Below, in pieces: positions 39,975-47,735 of a DNA stretch of 64,000 nt; the first letter of the stretch is position 1; each line of letters opens with the position of its first letter. Source of the DNA: Pelolinea sp. (lineage in GTDB: Bacteria > Chloroflexota > Anaerolineae > Anaerolineales > Anaerolineaceae); contig JAAZOD010000010.1 of the NCBI GenBank assembly GCA_012797975.1, positions 1-64,000 of the forward strand. Reading direction: 5' to 3'. Made by a program: the position numbers and the translations under genes. The notes under the pieces were generated by a model. The model was not told the DNA's origin, did no database searches, and saw only the letters and a list, made by a program, of their open reading frames with translations.

Positions 39975-40886
39975 GTGCCCAACCATAATCCTTCATCACT
40001 TTCTCGAATCACGATCGGATCGTTTGATGGCCTGCATGCAGGCCATCAAACGATCATCCAACGTCTTGTTGCCGATGCACACCAGGCCGGGCAACAAGCA
40101 GTGCTGGTGACCTTCTTCCCGAACCCGGTAATCTACTTCAAAAAGATCACAACCCCTTTTTACCTGACCACCAATGGCGAGAAAACCGCGCTGCTGCAGC
40201 GGTTCGGTGTCGACCAAACCCTGATCCTCCCATTCAATAAAGAACTGGCGGAATGCAGCGCCGAACAATTCATTAAAAACCTATACCAACAGATCCCCTT
40301 CAATGCGATCTACATTGGATATGATTTCCATTTTGGAGCAAATCGCGAGGGGAATAGAGATACATTGGCAGCGTTCGGCAAGCAAATCGGTTTCGAGGTC
40401 CATATTCAAGAACCTGTTGGCCGTGATTCCATTCCCGTCTCTTCCAGCTTAATCCGCTCGTTTATTTCCGAAGGCAAGATGGACGAGGTATACCCGCTCT
40501 TGAACCGTTGGTATTCACTGACCGGTGAAGTGGCCCATGGAGATGGCAGGGGAAAGAAAATGGGCATACCAACCGCGAACATCGCCTACGAACCGCAGAA
40601 GCTGCTGCCTCCCAACGGCATTTATGCCGCTCGCATCCATATCGATGATGAAGTACATCCCGCCGCGACCAATATTGGATTCCGCCCAACATTCTACGAA
40701 ACACCAACCATCAAAACCGTGGAAGCCTTCATTTTAGATTGGGAGCGCGACATCTATGGAAAAACCGTCACGCTCGAATTTGTACGCAAACTGCGGGATG
40801 AGATACAATACAAAGACAAGCAGTCGCTCACTGCTCAAGTTCAAAAGGATATCCAAGCAACCAGGGAAATCATCAACCATGAATGA
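39975..40886 (+). CDS. ribF: Bifunctional riboflavin kinase / FAD synthetase
   Basis: RibF phosphorylates riboflavin to FMN and adenylates FMN to FAD. The 303-residue protein has the adenylyltransferase HxGH motif in GSFDGLHAGHQ (about residues 14-24) and a C-terminal kinase domain with GRGKKMGIPTANI and TNIGFRPTF. GTG at 39975 is the likely start, two bases after the truB stop. The first 80 bp contain a perfect 38-bp palindrome over the HxGH codons. ribF supplies FAD for the downstream ThyX-like and other flavoproteins. Confidence 0.95.
   Translation: MPNHNPSSLSRITIGSFDGLHAGHQTIIQRLVADAHQAGQQAVLVTFFPNPVIYFKKITTPFYLTTNGEKTALLQRFGVDQTLILPFNKELAECSAEQFIKNLYQQIPFNAIYIGYDFHFGANREGNRDTLAAFGKQIGFEVHIQEPVGRDSIPVSSSLIRSFISEGKMDEVYPLLNRWYSLTGEVAHGDGRGKKMGIPTANIAYEPQKLLPPNGIYAARIHIDDEVHPAATNIGFRPTFYETPTIKTVEAFILDWERDIYGKTVTLEFVRKLRDEIQYKDKQSLTAQVQKDIQATREIINHE
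40018..40055. repeat. Perfect 38-bp palindrome inside ribF
   Basis: Bases 40018-40055 are self-complementary over all 38 positions, centre between 40036 and 40037, core GGCCTGCATGCAGGCC. It lies 43 bases after the ribF start codon and encodes the HxGH nucleotidyl-transfer motif. In RNA it would fold into a very stable hairpin. Confidence 0.9.
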
Positions 40887-42300
40887 AAAACGGCGTGTCT
40901 ATCTCCTTGATAACAAAAAGCTGAACCCTGAAACGATCGCCGTCACCTTTGCCAAAACCTCCCGCTCTTCCGAATCATTTGACCAAATAGCCCAAGAATT
41001 ATCGGATGAAAAAAGCGCCCAATTCCATGAACGCTGGGTGGTGGGGTATGGGCACGCTTCGATAGCCGAACACGCTGTTCTGCATATCGCCGTTGAAAAT
41101 ATCTCGCGCCTGGCAGTGGAATGTCTTGAATCGAACCGCCTGGCTTCCTACACAGAGAAATCTTCGCGCTACCAGGTATGGGATGAAGATTGCTTTTTCA
41201 TCCCACCCGAGATCAAAGGCACCAACCTGGAAGAAACTTACTGCCATACGATCAGCACGCTCTTCAAGAAGTACACACACGCACTGCCCATGGTACAGGA
41301 GACCCTTGAAAAAATGGCAGCGTGGGAAGGCGAACAGCTCAGCGAGCGCGAGCTGCACACCCGCTGCATGGATGTTTGCCGCTACTATCTGCCCGCAGCC
41401 GCCACCGCCAATGTTGGCATCACCATCAACGCGCGCGCTTTGGAGCACGCCTTGCGAAAGATGCTCTCCCATCCGCTCGAAGAAGTGCGCCAGCTTGGGC
41501 GGGAGACCAAAGAAGTTGCCATCACCCACCTGCCAACCCTGATCAAATATGTGGATGAAGTTCCCTATTTGACACAGGCAGAAAAGCGAACCAGAGACCT
41601 TTGTGCCAAGGATTCTGAAAGAATCGAAGATGAGGATTGGTGCACCCTGGTCGATTATGACCGCCAGTTTGAAACGCACATCCTTTCGGCATTGATGCTG
41701 CGTTACGGCCAGGCCAGCTACAGTCAAATGGAAGAGAGCCTGCAGAATTTTTCCAAAGAACAAACACAGACACTGCTGAATATCCTATTCGGAAAACTGG
41801 ACAGCCATGATATTCCACTGCGGGAACTGGAATACAGCCACTTCCTCTTCGACCTGCTCATGGACCAGGGGGCATATTTCGAATTCAAGCGTCACCGCAT
41901 GATGACGCAGACTGCGCAACCCCTTTCATCCCATTACGGTTACGCTGTGCCAAAGTTGATCCATCAGGCCGGTTTGCAAGCGGACTATATCGAAGCGATG
42001 GAACTGGCAAAATCGACCTATGAAGCGATCGCGCCTACCCTGCCGGCGGTGGCTTCGTATGTCATCCCCAACGGCTATAACCGCAAGGTGCTGGCAGGCC
42101 TCAATCTGCGCAGCGCCATCCATTTCGTCAATCTACGCACCGCCCCGAACGCTCATTTTGCCATTCGCCGGGTAGCAAACCGCATGGCGGAAGAGATCAG
42201 GCGGACCATGACCCTGTTCAAGCCATATTTCTATACCATGTCCACCGAGAACTGGCAGAACATTGAAGCGGAATTTTTCACAGACCCGATCCGTTATTAA
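40879..42300 (+). CDS. Tandem ThyX-like protein (flavin-dependent thymidylate synthase family)
   Basis: The 473-residue protein contains two ThyX-like domains, while a normal ThyX chain has about 220-250 residues and acts as a tetramer converting dUMP to dTMP. The N-terminal half keeps YGHASIAEHAVLHIAVE and the later ASYTEKSSRY, but has SNR where RHR is expected. The C-terminal half keeps EFKRHRMMTQTAQPLSS, but has YGQASYSQMEE in place of GHxSxxEH. ATG 40879 overlaps the ribF stop by eight bases, which fits FAD supply. Whether it makes dTMP or has another role is unknown. Confidence 0.85.
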   Translation: MNEKRRVYLLDNKKLNPETIAVTFAKTSRSSESFDQIAQELSDEKSAQFHERWVVGYGHASIAEHAVLHIAVENISRLAVECLESNRLASYTEKSSRYQVWDEDCFFIPPEIKGTNLEETYCHTISTLFKKYTHALPMVQETLEKMAAWEGEQLSERELHTRCMDVCRYYLPAAATANVGITINARALEHALRKMLSHPLEEVRQLGRETKEVAITHLPTLIKYVDEVPYLTQAEKRTRDLCAKDSERIEDEDWCTLVDYDRQFETHILSALMLRYGQASYSQMEESLQNFSKEQTQTLLNILFGKLDSHDIPLRELEYSHFLFDLLMDQGAYFEFKRHRMMTQTAQPLSSHYGYAVPKLIHQAGLQADYIEAMELAKSTYEAIAPTLPAVASYVIPNGYNRKVLAGLNLRSAIHFVNLRTAPNAHFAIRRVANRMAEEIRRTMTLFKPYFYTMSTENWQNIEAEFFTDPIRY

Positions 42301-42404
42301 AGCTGCGGAATTCTCTTTTTTCTCCTTTCCATTATTTCCCTTTTTTCTTATACAATAGGGAAAAGAATCAGTTCCCTTGCCACGGATTTCAAAAAGAGGA
42401 CGAA

Positions 42405-43748
42405 ATGGGCAAAATTGAATTTGTGATCAAACGAAATGGGGCGGTTGTTCCCTTCACCCCTCAACGTATCAGCAATGCCATCTATCGGGCAGCCGTTGCA
42501 GTGGGAGGGCGGGATAAAGCCATTGCAGAGAACCTTGCCCAACAAGTGGTTGCCTATCTGGAAACAAACTACACAGCACCCAAGTATCCCACCGTTGAAG
42601 AGATCCAGGACGCAGTCGAAAAGGTCCTGATCGAAAATGGACATTCCAAGGTCGCCAAAGCCTACATCCTGTACCGGGACGAACGGGCGCGCATGCGCAC
42701 GGGGCGCAAAGAGCAAACAATCCAGCCCTCGCAAAACATTCCCTGGGCAAAAATCTGGCAGGTGCTTGACTGGGCTTCATCGTGTGATGTGCATACGGTC
42801 GAACGCTACAATCAGCGTATTCGTAATGGCGAAGCTCACGATATCATCCGCGATTCCGAGATCTTCTATGAGGAAGATATCAAGATCGCTGCCCGCATGA
42901 TCCTGGAACGCCGCGATGTGGTGAGGATCGTTTTAATCACCGGCCCCTCCTCTTCCGGCAAAACCACCACCACCATCAAACTGGGCAACATCCTGCAACA
43001 GAGCAACATCAATCTGGTCACCCTGAACGTGGACCATTACTTCTTTGATCTGGAAGAACACCCGAAGGACCAATTCGGCGATTACGATTATGAAACCCCC
43101 CAGGCACTGGATCTCAATTTAATCAGCGAGCATCTGGTCGATCTGATCGCCGGGAAAGAAGTGTTCATTCCTTTCTACAACTTCAAAACCGGAAAACGCC
43201 TGCTCAACCACACCCCCATGAAGTTGAAAGAAAACGATATGATCCTGATCGACAGCCTGCATGGTCTGTTTCCCGCCATGACACAAGGGGTGGAGGAAAA
43301 CCGCAAGTTCAAGTTATTCCTTGAACCGCTCCTGCAGATGAAAGATGAGGAAGGAAAATATATCCGCTGGACCGACATCCGCTTGATGCGGCGCATGCTG
43401 CGCGATTCCGCTTTCCGCGCGCTTGATCCCGAAGGCACGCTCACCCACTGGCATTACGTGCGCACCAGCGAACTGCGCAACATCATCCCCCATATCAATT
43501 ATGCTGACTACGTCATCAACAGTGCCATGCCCTATGAGCTTTCCATCTACAAACCCAAACTGGTGCATCTCTTTGAAAAATGGCCCGACAAATTCAAAGA
43601 TGATCCACTGCGGGAAGACGCGTTCGAACGTTCCACACGCATCTGTTCCCTGCTGCAAAAAATCGAGCCGTTGGATGACGATTCCATCGTCCCCAGCGAT
43701 TCGGTCATCCGTGAATTCATCGGGGGCAGCAGTTTGGACTACCACTAA
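42405..43748 (+). CDS. ATP-cone fused to a uridine-kinase-like nucleoside kinase
   Basis: The 447-residue protein begins with an ATP-cone (about 5-95: FVIKRNGAVVPFTPQRISNAI), the nucleotide-sensing domain known from class I ribonucleotide reductase and NrdR. A linker follows, then a P-loop kinase domain with Walker A GPSSSGKTTTT near residue 185, NVDHYFFD, and IDSLHGLF. Its closest layout is uridine kinase/phosphoribulokinase. Such a fusion suggests allosteric control of a nucleoside kinase by ATP or dATP. It follows the ThyX-like gene by 104 bp. Confidence 0.85.
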   Translation: MGKIEFVIKRNGAVVPFTPQRISNAIYRAAVAVGGRDKAIAENLAQQVVAYLETNYTAPKYPTVEEIQDAVEKVLIENGHSKVAKAYILYRDERARMRTGRKEQTIQPSQNIPWAKIWQVLDWASSCDVHTVERYNQRIRNGEAHDIIRDSEIFYEEDIKIAARMILERRDVVRIVLITGPSSSGKTTTTIKLGNILQQSNINLVTLNVDHYFFDLEEHPKDQFGDYDYETPQALDLNLISEHLVDLIAGKEVFIPFYNFKTGKRLLNHTPMKLKENDMILIDSLHGLFPAMTQGVEENRKFKLFLEPLLQMKDEEGKYIRWTDIRLMRRMLRDSAFRALDPEGTLTHWHYVRTSELRNIIPHINYADYVINSAMPYELSIYKPKLVHLFEKWPDKFKDDPLREDAFERSTRICSLLQKIEPLDDDSIVPSDSVIREFIGGSSLDYH

Positions 43749-43751
43749 GCC

Positions 43752-44288
43752 ATGACCTACGCGGTTGTCTTTTATCTGGACCCCCTCCTTTCGCTGCCCA
43801 TCCACCACACCATCCAGGAACTGGCGCGAAAAAAGATCGCCCCGCTCCTGCAGAGCGAGGGCATACAGCCCCACATCACACTGGCGATCTTTGACACACT
43901 CGATTGCCAAACCTGCGAGACAAAAGTTGCCGGGTTGGCAAAACGATTAAAAGGGGTCAACCTGGAATTCGTTTCGGTGGGCATCTTCCATACGGAAAGT
44001 CCCGTCGTATATCTGGCTCCCACCGTTACCCAGGAGCTGCTTGCCAGCCACCTTGAACTGCATAGCATGCTGGCAGGGCATGCCACACATGCCTGGGAGC
44101 TCTACCTTCCGGGCAACTGGGTGCCGCACTGTTCGCTGGCAATGGAATTTCCTCCCAGAAAACTGCACAAAGCCATTCAAATTTGCATGCGGATAAAACT
44201 GCCGCTTAGCGTGCCGGTCGCAGCGCTGGGCGTAGTGCAATTCGAACCGCTCCAGCCAGTGTATGATTATGCCATTGAGGGAAAGTAA
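43752..44288 (+). CDS. 2'-5' RNA ligase family protein (2H phosphoesterase)
   Basis: The 178-residue protein has the two His-x-Thr/Ser motifs of the 2H superfamily: PHITLAIF (about residue 41) and PHCSLAME (about 125). Members act on 2',3'-cyclic phosphates or 2'-5' bonds. It starts three bases after the kinase stop, so it is in the same transcript. The substrate is unknown, though a nucleotide role fits its neighbour. Confidence 0.85.
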   Translation: MTYAVVFYLDPLLSLPIHHTIQELARKKIAPLLQSEGIQPHITLAIFDTLDCQTCETKVAGLAKRLKGVNLEFVSVGIFHTESPVVYLAPTVTQELLASHLELHSMLAGHATHAWELYLPGNWVPHCSLAMEFPPRKLHKAIQICMRIKLPLSVPVAALGVVQFEPLQPVYDYAIEGK

Positions 44289-44300
44289 GGAAAGAGGGTA

Positions 44301-45113
44301 TTAATTCTTCGGGAGCTGGTTGCGCAACCGTTCCTCGGCGATCGCCTTTACCCGCGGGTGCATGACAAAGTACTGCCGGCCCTGCTGCATGTGCTGCGGA
44401 TGGCCTTGCAGGGTGCCTGCAGCGATCTGCCGCACACCCTCCAGCATGGTCCTGACCATCTCCACTTCCAGGCGCATACGGATGGTGGAAAAGGTATCAT
44501 CCTCCGCAGGCTGGATTTTCTTGACCAGCAGGATCGGGCCGGTATCCACCCCTTTATCCATGTAATGCAGGGTCACTCCAAAACCAGCCGTCCCAACTGC
44601 CCGCTCCATGGCAGTCCATTCCACCACATCCATTCCACGATAAGCCGGCAACACTCCGGTATGGCAGTTCAACACGCCCAAGCGAACAAGTTGCAAAATA
44701 TTCTGCCGTATCAATCCGCCACCGGTGAAAACGATCACATCGGCCGTCTGCCGGCGGATAAAATCCTCGCATAGCGGATCACTGAGATCACGGCAGACGA
44801 GATACGGCATATCCTGCGCACTTGCCAGATCCCTCAGCGTTCCGTGCGGCAAATGAACCTCGCTCGCCAAGTGCGCCAGATTCTCACATGTCTGGCCTGC
44901 AAATGCTTTCTCACGCAGCAAATATTTGCGGATGAACTTTTGCACCAGACGGTTTCCGTCGCGCTGCCATTCCGATCGAGCACGTTGCACATTCCAGGGT
45001 GTGCGCACCGCCACACCGGTCACCTGCACGTCCGGTTCCTGCAACAGGCCATGCAGCACCAGGCGGGAATACAGACTGCTCTGAATCGGTGAAAAAAGGA
45101 TCACTTTCAGCAT
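44301..45113 (-). CDS. Formyltransferase family protein
   Basis: The 270-residue protein has the formyltransferase fold of methionyl-tRNA and sugar-amine formyltransferases, using N10-formyl-THF. The catalytic triad is visible: Asn and His in LNCHTGVLPAYRG and Asp in GVDTGPILL. The N-terminus is ILFSPIQSSLYSRLVL. It lacks the C-terminal tRNA-binding domain of Fmt, so a sugar or small-molecule amine is the likelier substrate. It is the last gene of a three-gene overlapping cluster. Confidence 0.8.
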   Translation of the reverse strand: MLKVILFSPIQSSLYSRLVLHGLLQEPDVQVTGVAVRTPWNVQRARSEWQRDGNRLVQKFIRKYLLREKAFAGQTCENLAHLASEVHLPHGTLRDLASAQDMPYLVCRDLSDPLCEDFIRRQTADVIVFTGGGLIRQNILQLVRLGVLNCHTGVLPAYRGMDVVEWTAMERAVGTAGFGVTLHYMDKGVDTGPILLVKKIQPAEDDTFSTIRMRLEVEMVRTMLEGVRQIAAGTLQGHPQHMQQGRQYFVMHPRVKAIAEERLRNQLPKN

Positions 45114-45787
45114 GTCTGCATCTCCTGCAGAGCGGCTTCCTGCTCCACCAAAGCCATCAATAGATCCAGCGCATCAAGCGTAGAGAACGGCCGCCGGTAT
45201 TCCTCCCACAGCCATCCGCTCAATTTCAGGGCAGCGTTCAAAAAGCGCCAATCATCCTTTCGTTGGGCATAGCGGCAGAAAAGCACCACAAAACTGCAGC
45301 GCTCCTGCCAGTGTTCTTCTTTGGAAACCGATCGAGAAAAGTGAGCAAGCGCCCCCTCCCGTTTCACCTCCACATGGCGCAGCAACAGCTCCATATTCTC
45401 ATCAAGAAAAACGTTCTTCCCTTTCCCCGATTCCAATATGGCGAGCAAATTTCCGGCACACGGATAGACGAGAACGCCTTTGTTGATCACCCTGCCATCG
45501 GGCAGGGCAGTCCGCCAGTTCTCCCCTTCCGGCACAGTACTCGTTACATTTTTTTTATCGGGCTGATCAGGCAAAGAGAACTCCACCCCCAAACTTGGCA
45601 TGAGCCGCTGAATGCGCAAAATCCTCTCCTGCTCCGCAGGCAAAAAGGAAGAAAAACCCTTTTGTCGTATCTCTCCAAGCAGCGACCGGCTTTCACTTTG
45701 CACGAACGCATCGATCTGATCGGATCGCAGGTATTTTTCGGAAAAGGCATTGCTGAGGGAGAGTAGAAACCTGCCCATCAATCCCAT
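45107..45787 (-). CDS. Unrecognised protein between formyltransferase and propeller-like genes
   Basis: No family is recognised for this 226-residue protein. It is mixed alpha/beta by appearance, with a Phe/Leu-rich N-terminal helix, a central stretch with VINKGVLVYPCAGNLLAI, and a helical C-terminus. It overlaps both neighbours by about 7-10 bp, and a TGATG overlap would allow start at 45778. The tight overlaps suggest that it works with the formyltransferase. Confidence 0.7.
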   Translation of the reverse strand: MGLMGRFLLSLSNAFSEKYLRSDQIDAFVQSESRSLLGEIRQKGFSSFLPAEQERILRIQRLMPSLGVEFSLPDQPDKKNVTSTVPEGENWRTALPDGRVINKGVLVYPCAGNLLAILESGKGKNVFLDENMELLLRHVEVKREGALAHFSRSVSKEEHWQERCSFVVLFCRYAQRKDDWRFLNAALKLSGWLWEEYRRPFSTLDALDLLMALVEQEAALQEMQTC

Positions 45788-46848
45788 CCCTGATCCCCTT
45801 TCCTCTCCATAATATCTATGCGCATGCTGCTGCCGTCCAAACCCACCAACCCTTCGCCGCTGATATACAGATCATGCTGGCTCATCAGTCCTGAAGGACA
45901 GTTGACCACACCGTATTTAAAGAGCTGCACCGGCCTATACCAGTCCTTTTTAAAGGCATAGATCGACTCCCAATGGAAAGCGTCTCGGCTGACCAGTATT
46001 TCGCTGAAGCGGGATGTGATACCCGGACCTTTTTCCACCGTGGTGAAAGCCACATGCAATCCTTCACGGGTGGTGGTGCCATACCACCCGGAATTGGCGA
46101 TATCCATACCGATCTCCAATTTGCCAGTGCGGCGCTGCATGCGGCAGGCATGGTTGAGCTCCAGATTGGAATCGGTCAACCAGCATACATGGTCTTCGGT
46201 AAAAAAGAGTTTCACCGCCCGCCAGATCTGTTCTCCATCACCATAGCGTTCCAGGGTCTTGAAAGCATCCTTTGTGCGCAGAATGAAACATTCCCCGCGA
46301 AAGTCACCCACCGCCACCCACAACCCTTCTTCGTCATACGGGTCACGGTACACTCCGTGAACATGGCGGATGCTTCCGGCAGGAAATTCATAGGCAATCT
46401 CCCATGTATCCAACGCCGCAGCCACCCGCCAGATACGCACGGCACCTCGCTCCGAGTTCATGAAGTATTCTCCAAAATAGACGTTCCCAGCAGCATCTTC
46501 ACCAATAGAGCCATGCAGCACACAATCACCCTGGATGGTAAACAAGGGTTGGGGTTGCGGAACCACCCCCACGCTTATCCGGTACACCTGTCCGGCACGA
46601 ATGCCCAAAACGGCTCCCAAGCGGTTGCGATACACATTACATTTATCTGCCCGAAAAAGACGGGCTGTGGGACGCGAAAAATCGAAATAATCGCGCGGGG
46701 CATGAAAGGGAAATTGTGCCACCCGTTGCCAGCTTCCATCCTTTCGAACGCAAACATGTCGATGGAATGTACCCCACAGTTGACCATCGCCATCGACATG
46801 ATGCAGGATGGTCATACGGGGATATCGCTCAAGGATTCTCAATTTCAT
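45778..46848 (-). CDS. Propeller-like protein of unknown function
   Basis: This 356-residue protein (ATG 46848) shows repeated blades with Trp and Asp-rich turns: HRHVCVRKDGSWQRVAQ, GSIGEDAAGNVYFGEY, GVYRDPYDEEGLWVAVGD, LHVAFTTVEKGPGITS and SRDAFHWESIY. This suggests a beta-propeller related to sialidases or exo-glycosidases, without a clear catalytic Asp-box set. There is no signal peptide. It begins a gene trio with the formyltransferase; a surface-glycan role is only a guess. Confidence 0.65.
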   Translation of the reverse strand: MKLRILERYPRMTILHHVDGDGQLWGTFHRHVCVRKDGSWQRVAQFPFHAPRDYFDFSRPTARLFRADKCNVYRNRLGAVLGIRAGQVYRISVGVVPQPQPLFTIQGDCVLHGSIGEDAAGNVYFGEYFMNSERGAVRIWRVAAALDTWEIAYEFPAGSIRHVHGVYRDPYDEEGLWVAVGDFRGECFILRTKDAFKTLERYGDGEQIWRAVKLFFTEDHVCWLTDSNLELNHACRMQRRTGKLEIGMDIANSGWYGTTTREGLHVAFTTVEKGPGITSRFSEILVSRDAFHWESIYAFKKDWYRPVQLFKYGVVNCPSGLMSQHDLYISGEGLVGLDGSSMRIDIMERKGDQGWD

Positions 46849-46883
46849 GGGCAACCGTTTCGCTCGAATCGTTTTCTTCCTGC

Positions 46884-47645
46884 TTATTCCGGATGATGCA
46901 TTTGCATCCAGTGATCCACTGCCTTGCGGGTCACCGCCGGATTATTGGTGATGATCGCATCGCAGCCCCTCTTTAAATAGCCTGCCAGCCGCGGTTCAGG
47001 AGTTGGGTCCAACGGGCACACCAACACCCCCTTCCGATGGGCCGCCCGGATGTACCAGGGGTTCATCCACAGGATCGGGAAAAATGGACCCACCATATCA
47101 AACCCAAGCGGAGGCCCCAGCTTTTTCATGGTGATCAATCCAACTGGAATCCCATCTTCCACTTTCTTGACCGAAAAAACGCGTTCGGCGTTGAAAGAGA
47201 GCACAATGGTGCGCTCCAATACCCCATAACTCTTCAGTTCATCCACCAACTTGCGGCAGACCGCCTCTTCAAGAAAGCGATCGGTCTTCAATTCCAGAGC
47301 CAACGCCACATCCGGCGGAAGGATCTCAGCGGTCTCAGCAAGCAAGGGAACGCGTTCCTTTTCAAAACCTGCCTTCCGGTTGAAGGCAGAAACTTTTTTA
47401 ATTTCTGCAACAGTCAGATCAGCGATGGCACCACTGCCATCGGTCGTGCGGTCAAGCGTGCCATCATGGATACAAATGAACTGTCCATCTTTGCTCAAGT
47501 GCAAATCCGTCTCCAGGATATCCGTCCCATCCTCAAAAGCATGACGAAAAGATGCCAGCGTGTTCTCAGGGCAAAGCACCTGGTTTCCGCGATGTGCCAT
47601 CAGATATGGTTTTACTTTTCCGGGGAGCTCCAATTTCTTTTGCAT
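46884..47645 (-). CDS. Glycerophosphodiester phosphodiesterase
   Basis: The 253-residue TIM barrel hydrolyses glycerophosphodiesters to glycerol-3-phosphate and an alcohol, using a Ca or Mg ion. Key residues are in AHRGNQVLCPENTL, ETDLHLSKDGQFICIHD (with the HD catalytic pair) and DVALALELKTD. No signal peptide is seen, so it is likely cytoplasmic. It is 30 bp downstream of nothing related; the propeller-like gene follows on the same strand. Confidence 0.92.
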   Translation of the reverse strand: MQKKLELPGKVKPYLMAHRGNQVLCPENTLASFRHAFEDGTDILETDLHLSKDGQFICIHDGTLDRTTDGSGAIADLTVAEIKKVSAFNRKAGFEKERVPLLAETAEILPPDVALALELKTDRFLEEAVCRKLVDELKSYGVLERTIVLSFNAERVFSVKKVEDGIPVGLITMKKLGPPLGFDMVGPFFPILWMNPWYIRAAHRKGVLVCPLDPTPEPRLAGYLKRGCDAIITNNPAVTRKAVDHWMQMHHPE

Positions 47646-47735
47646 TCCAGTGCCTTTCTAAACTGATTTTAACACCAGAAATTGCTGCAATAGTTTTTCA
47701 TTTTCCTGTATACTACAAATGGAGGATATCTAGCG

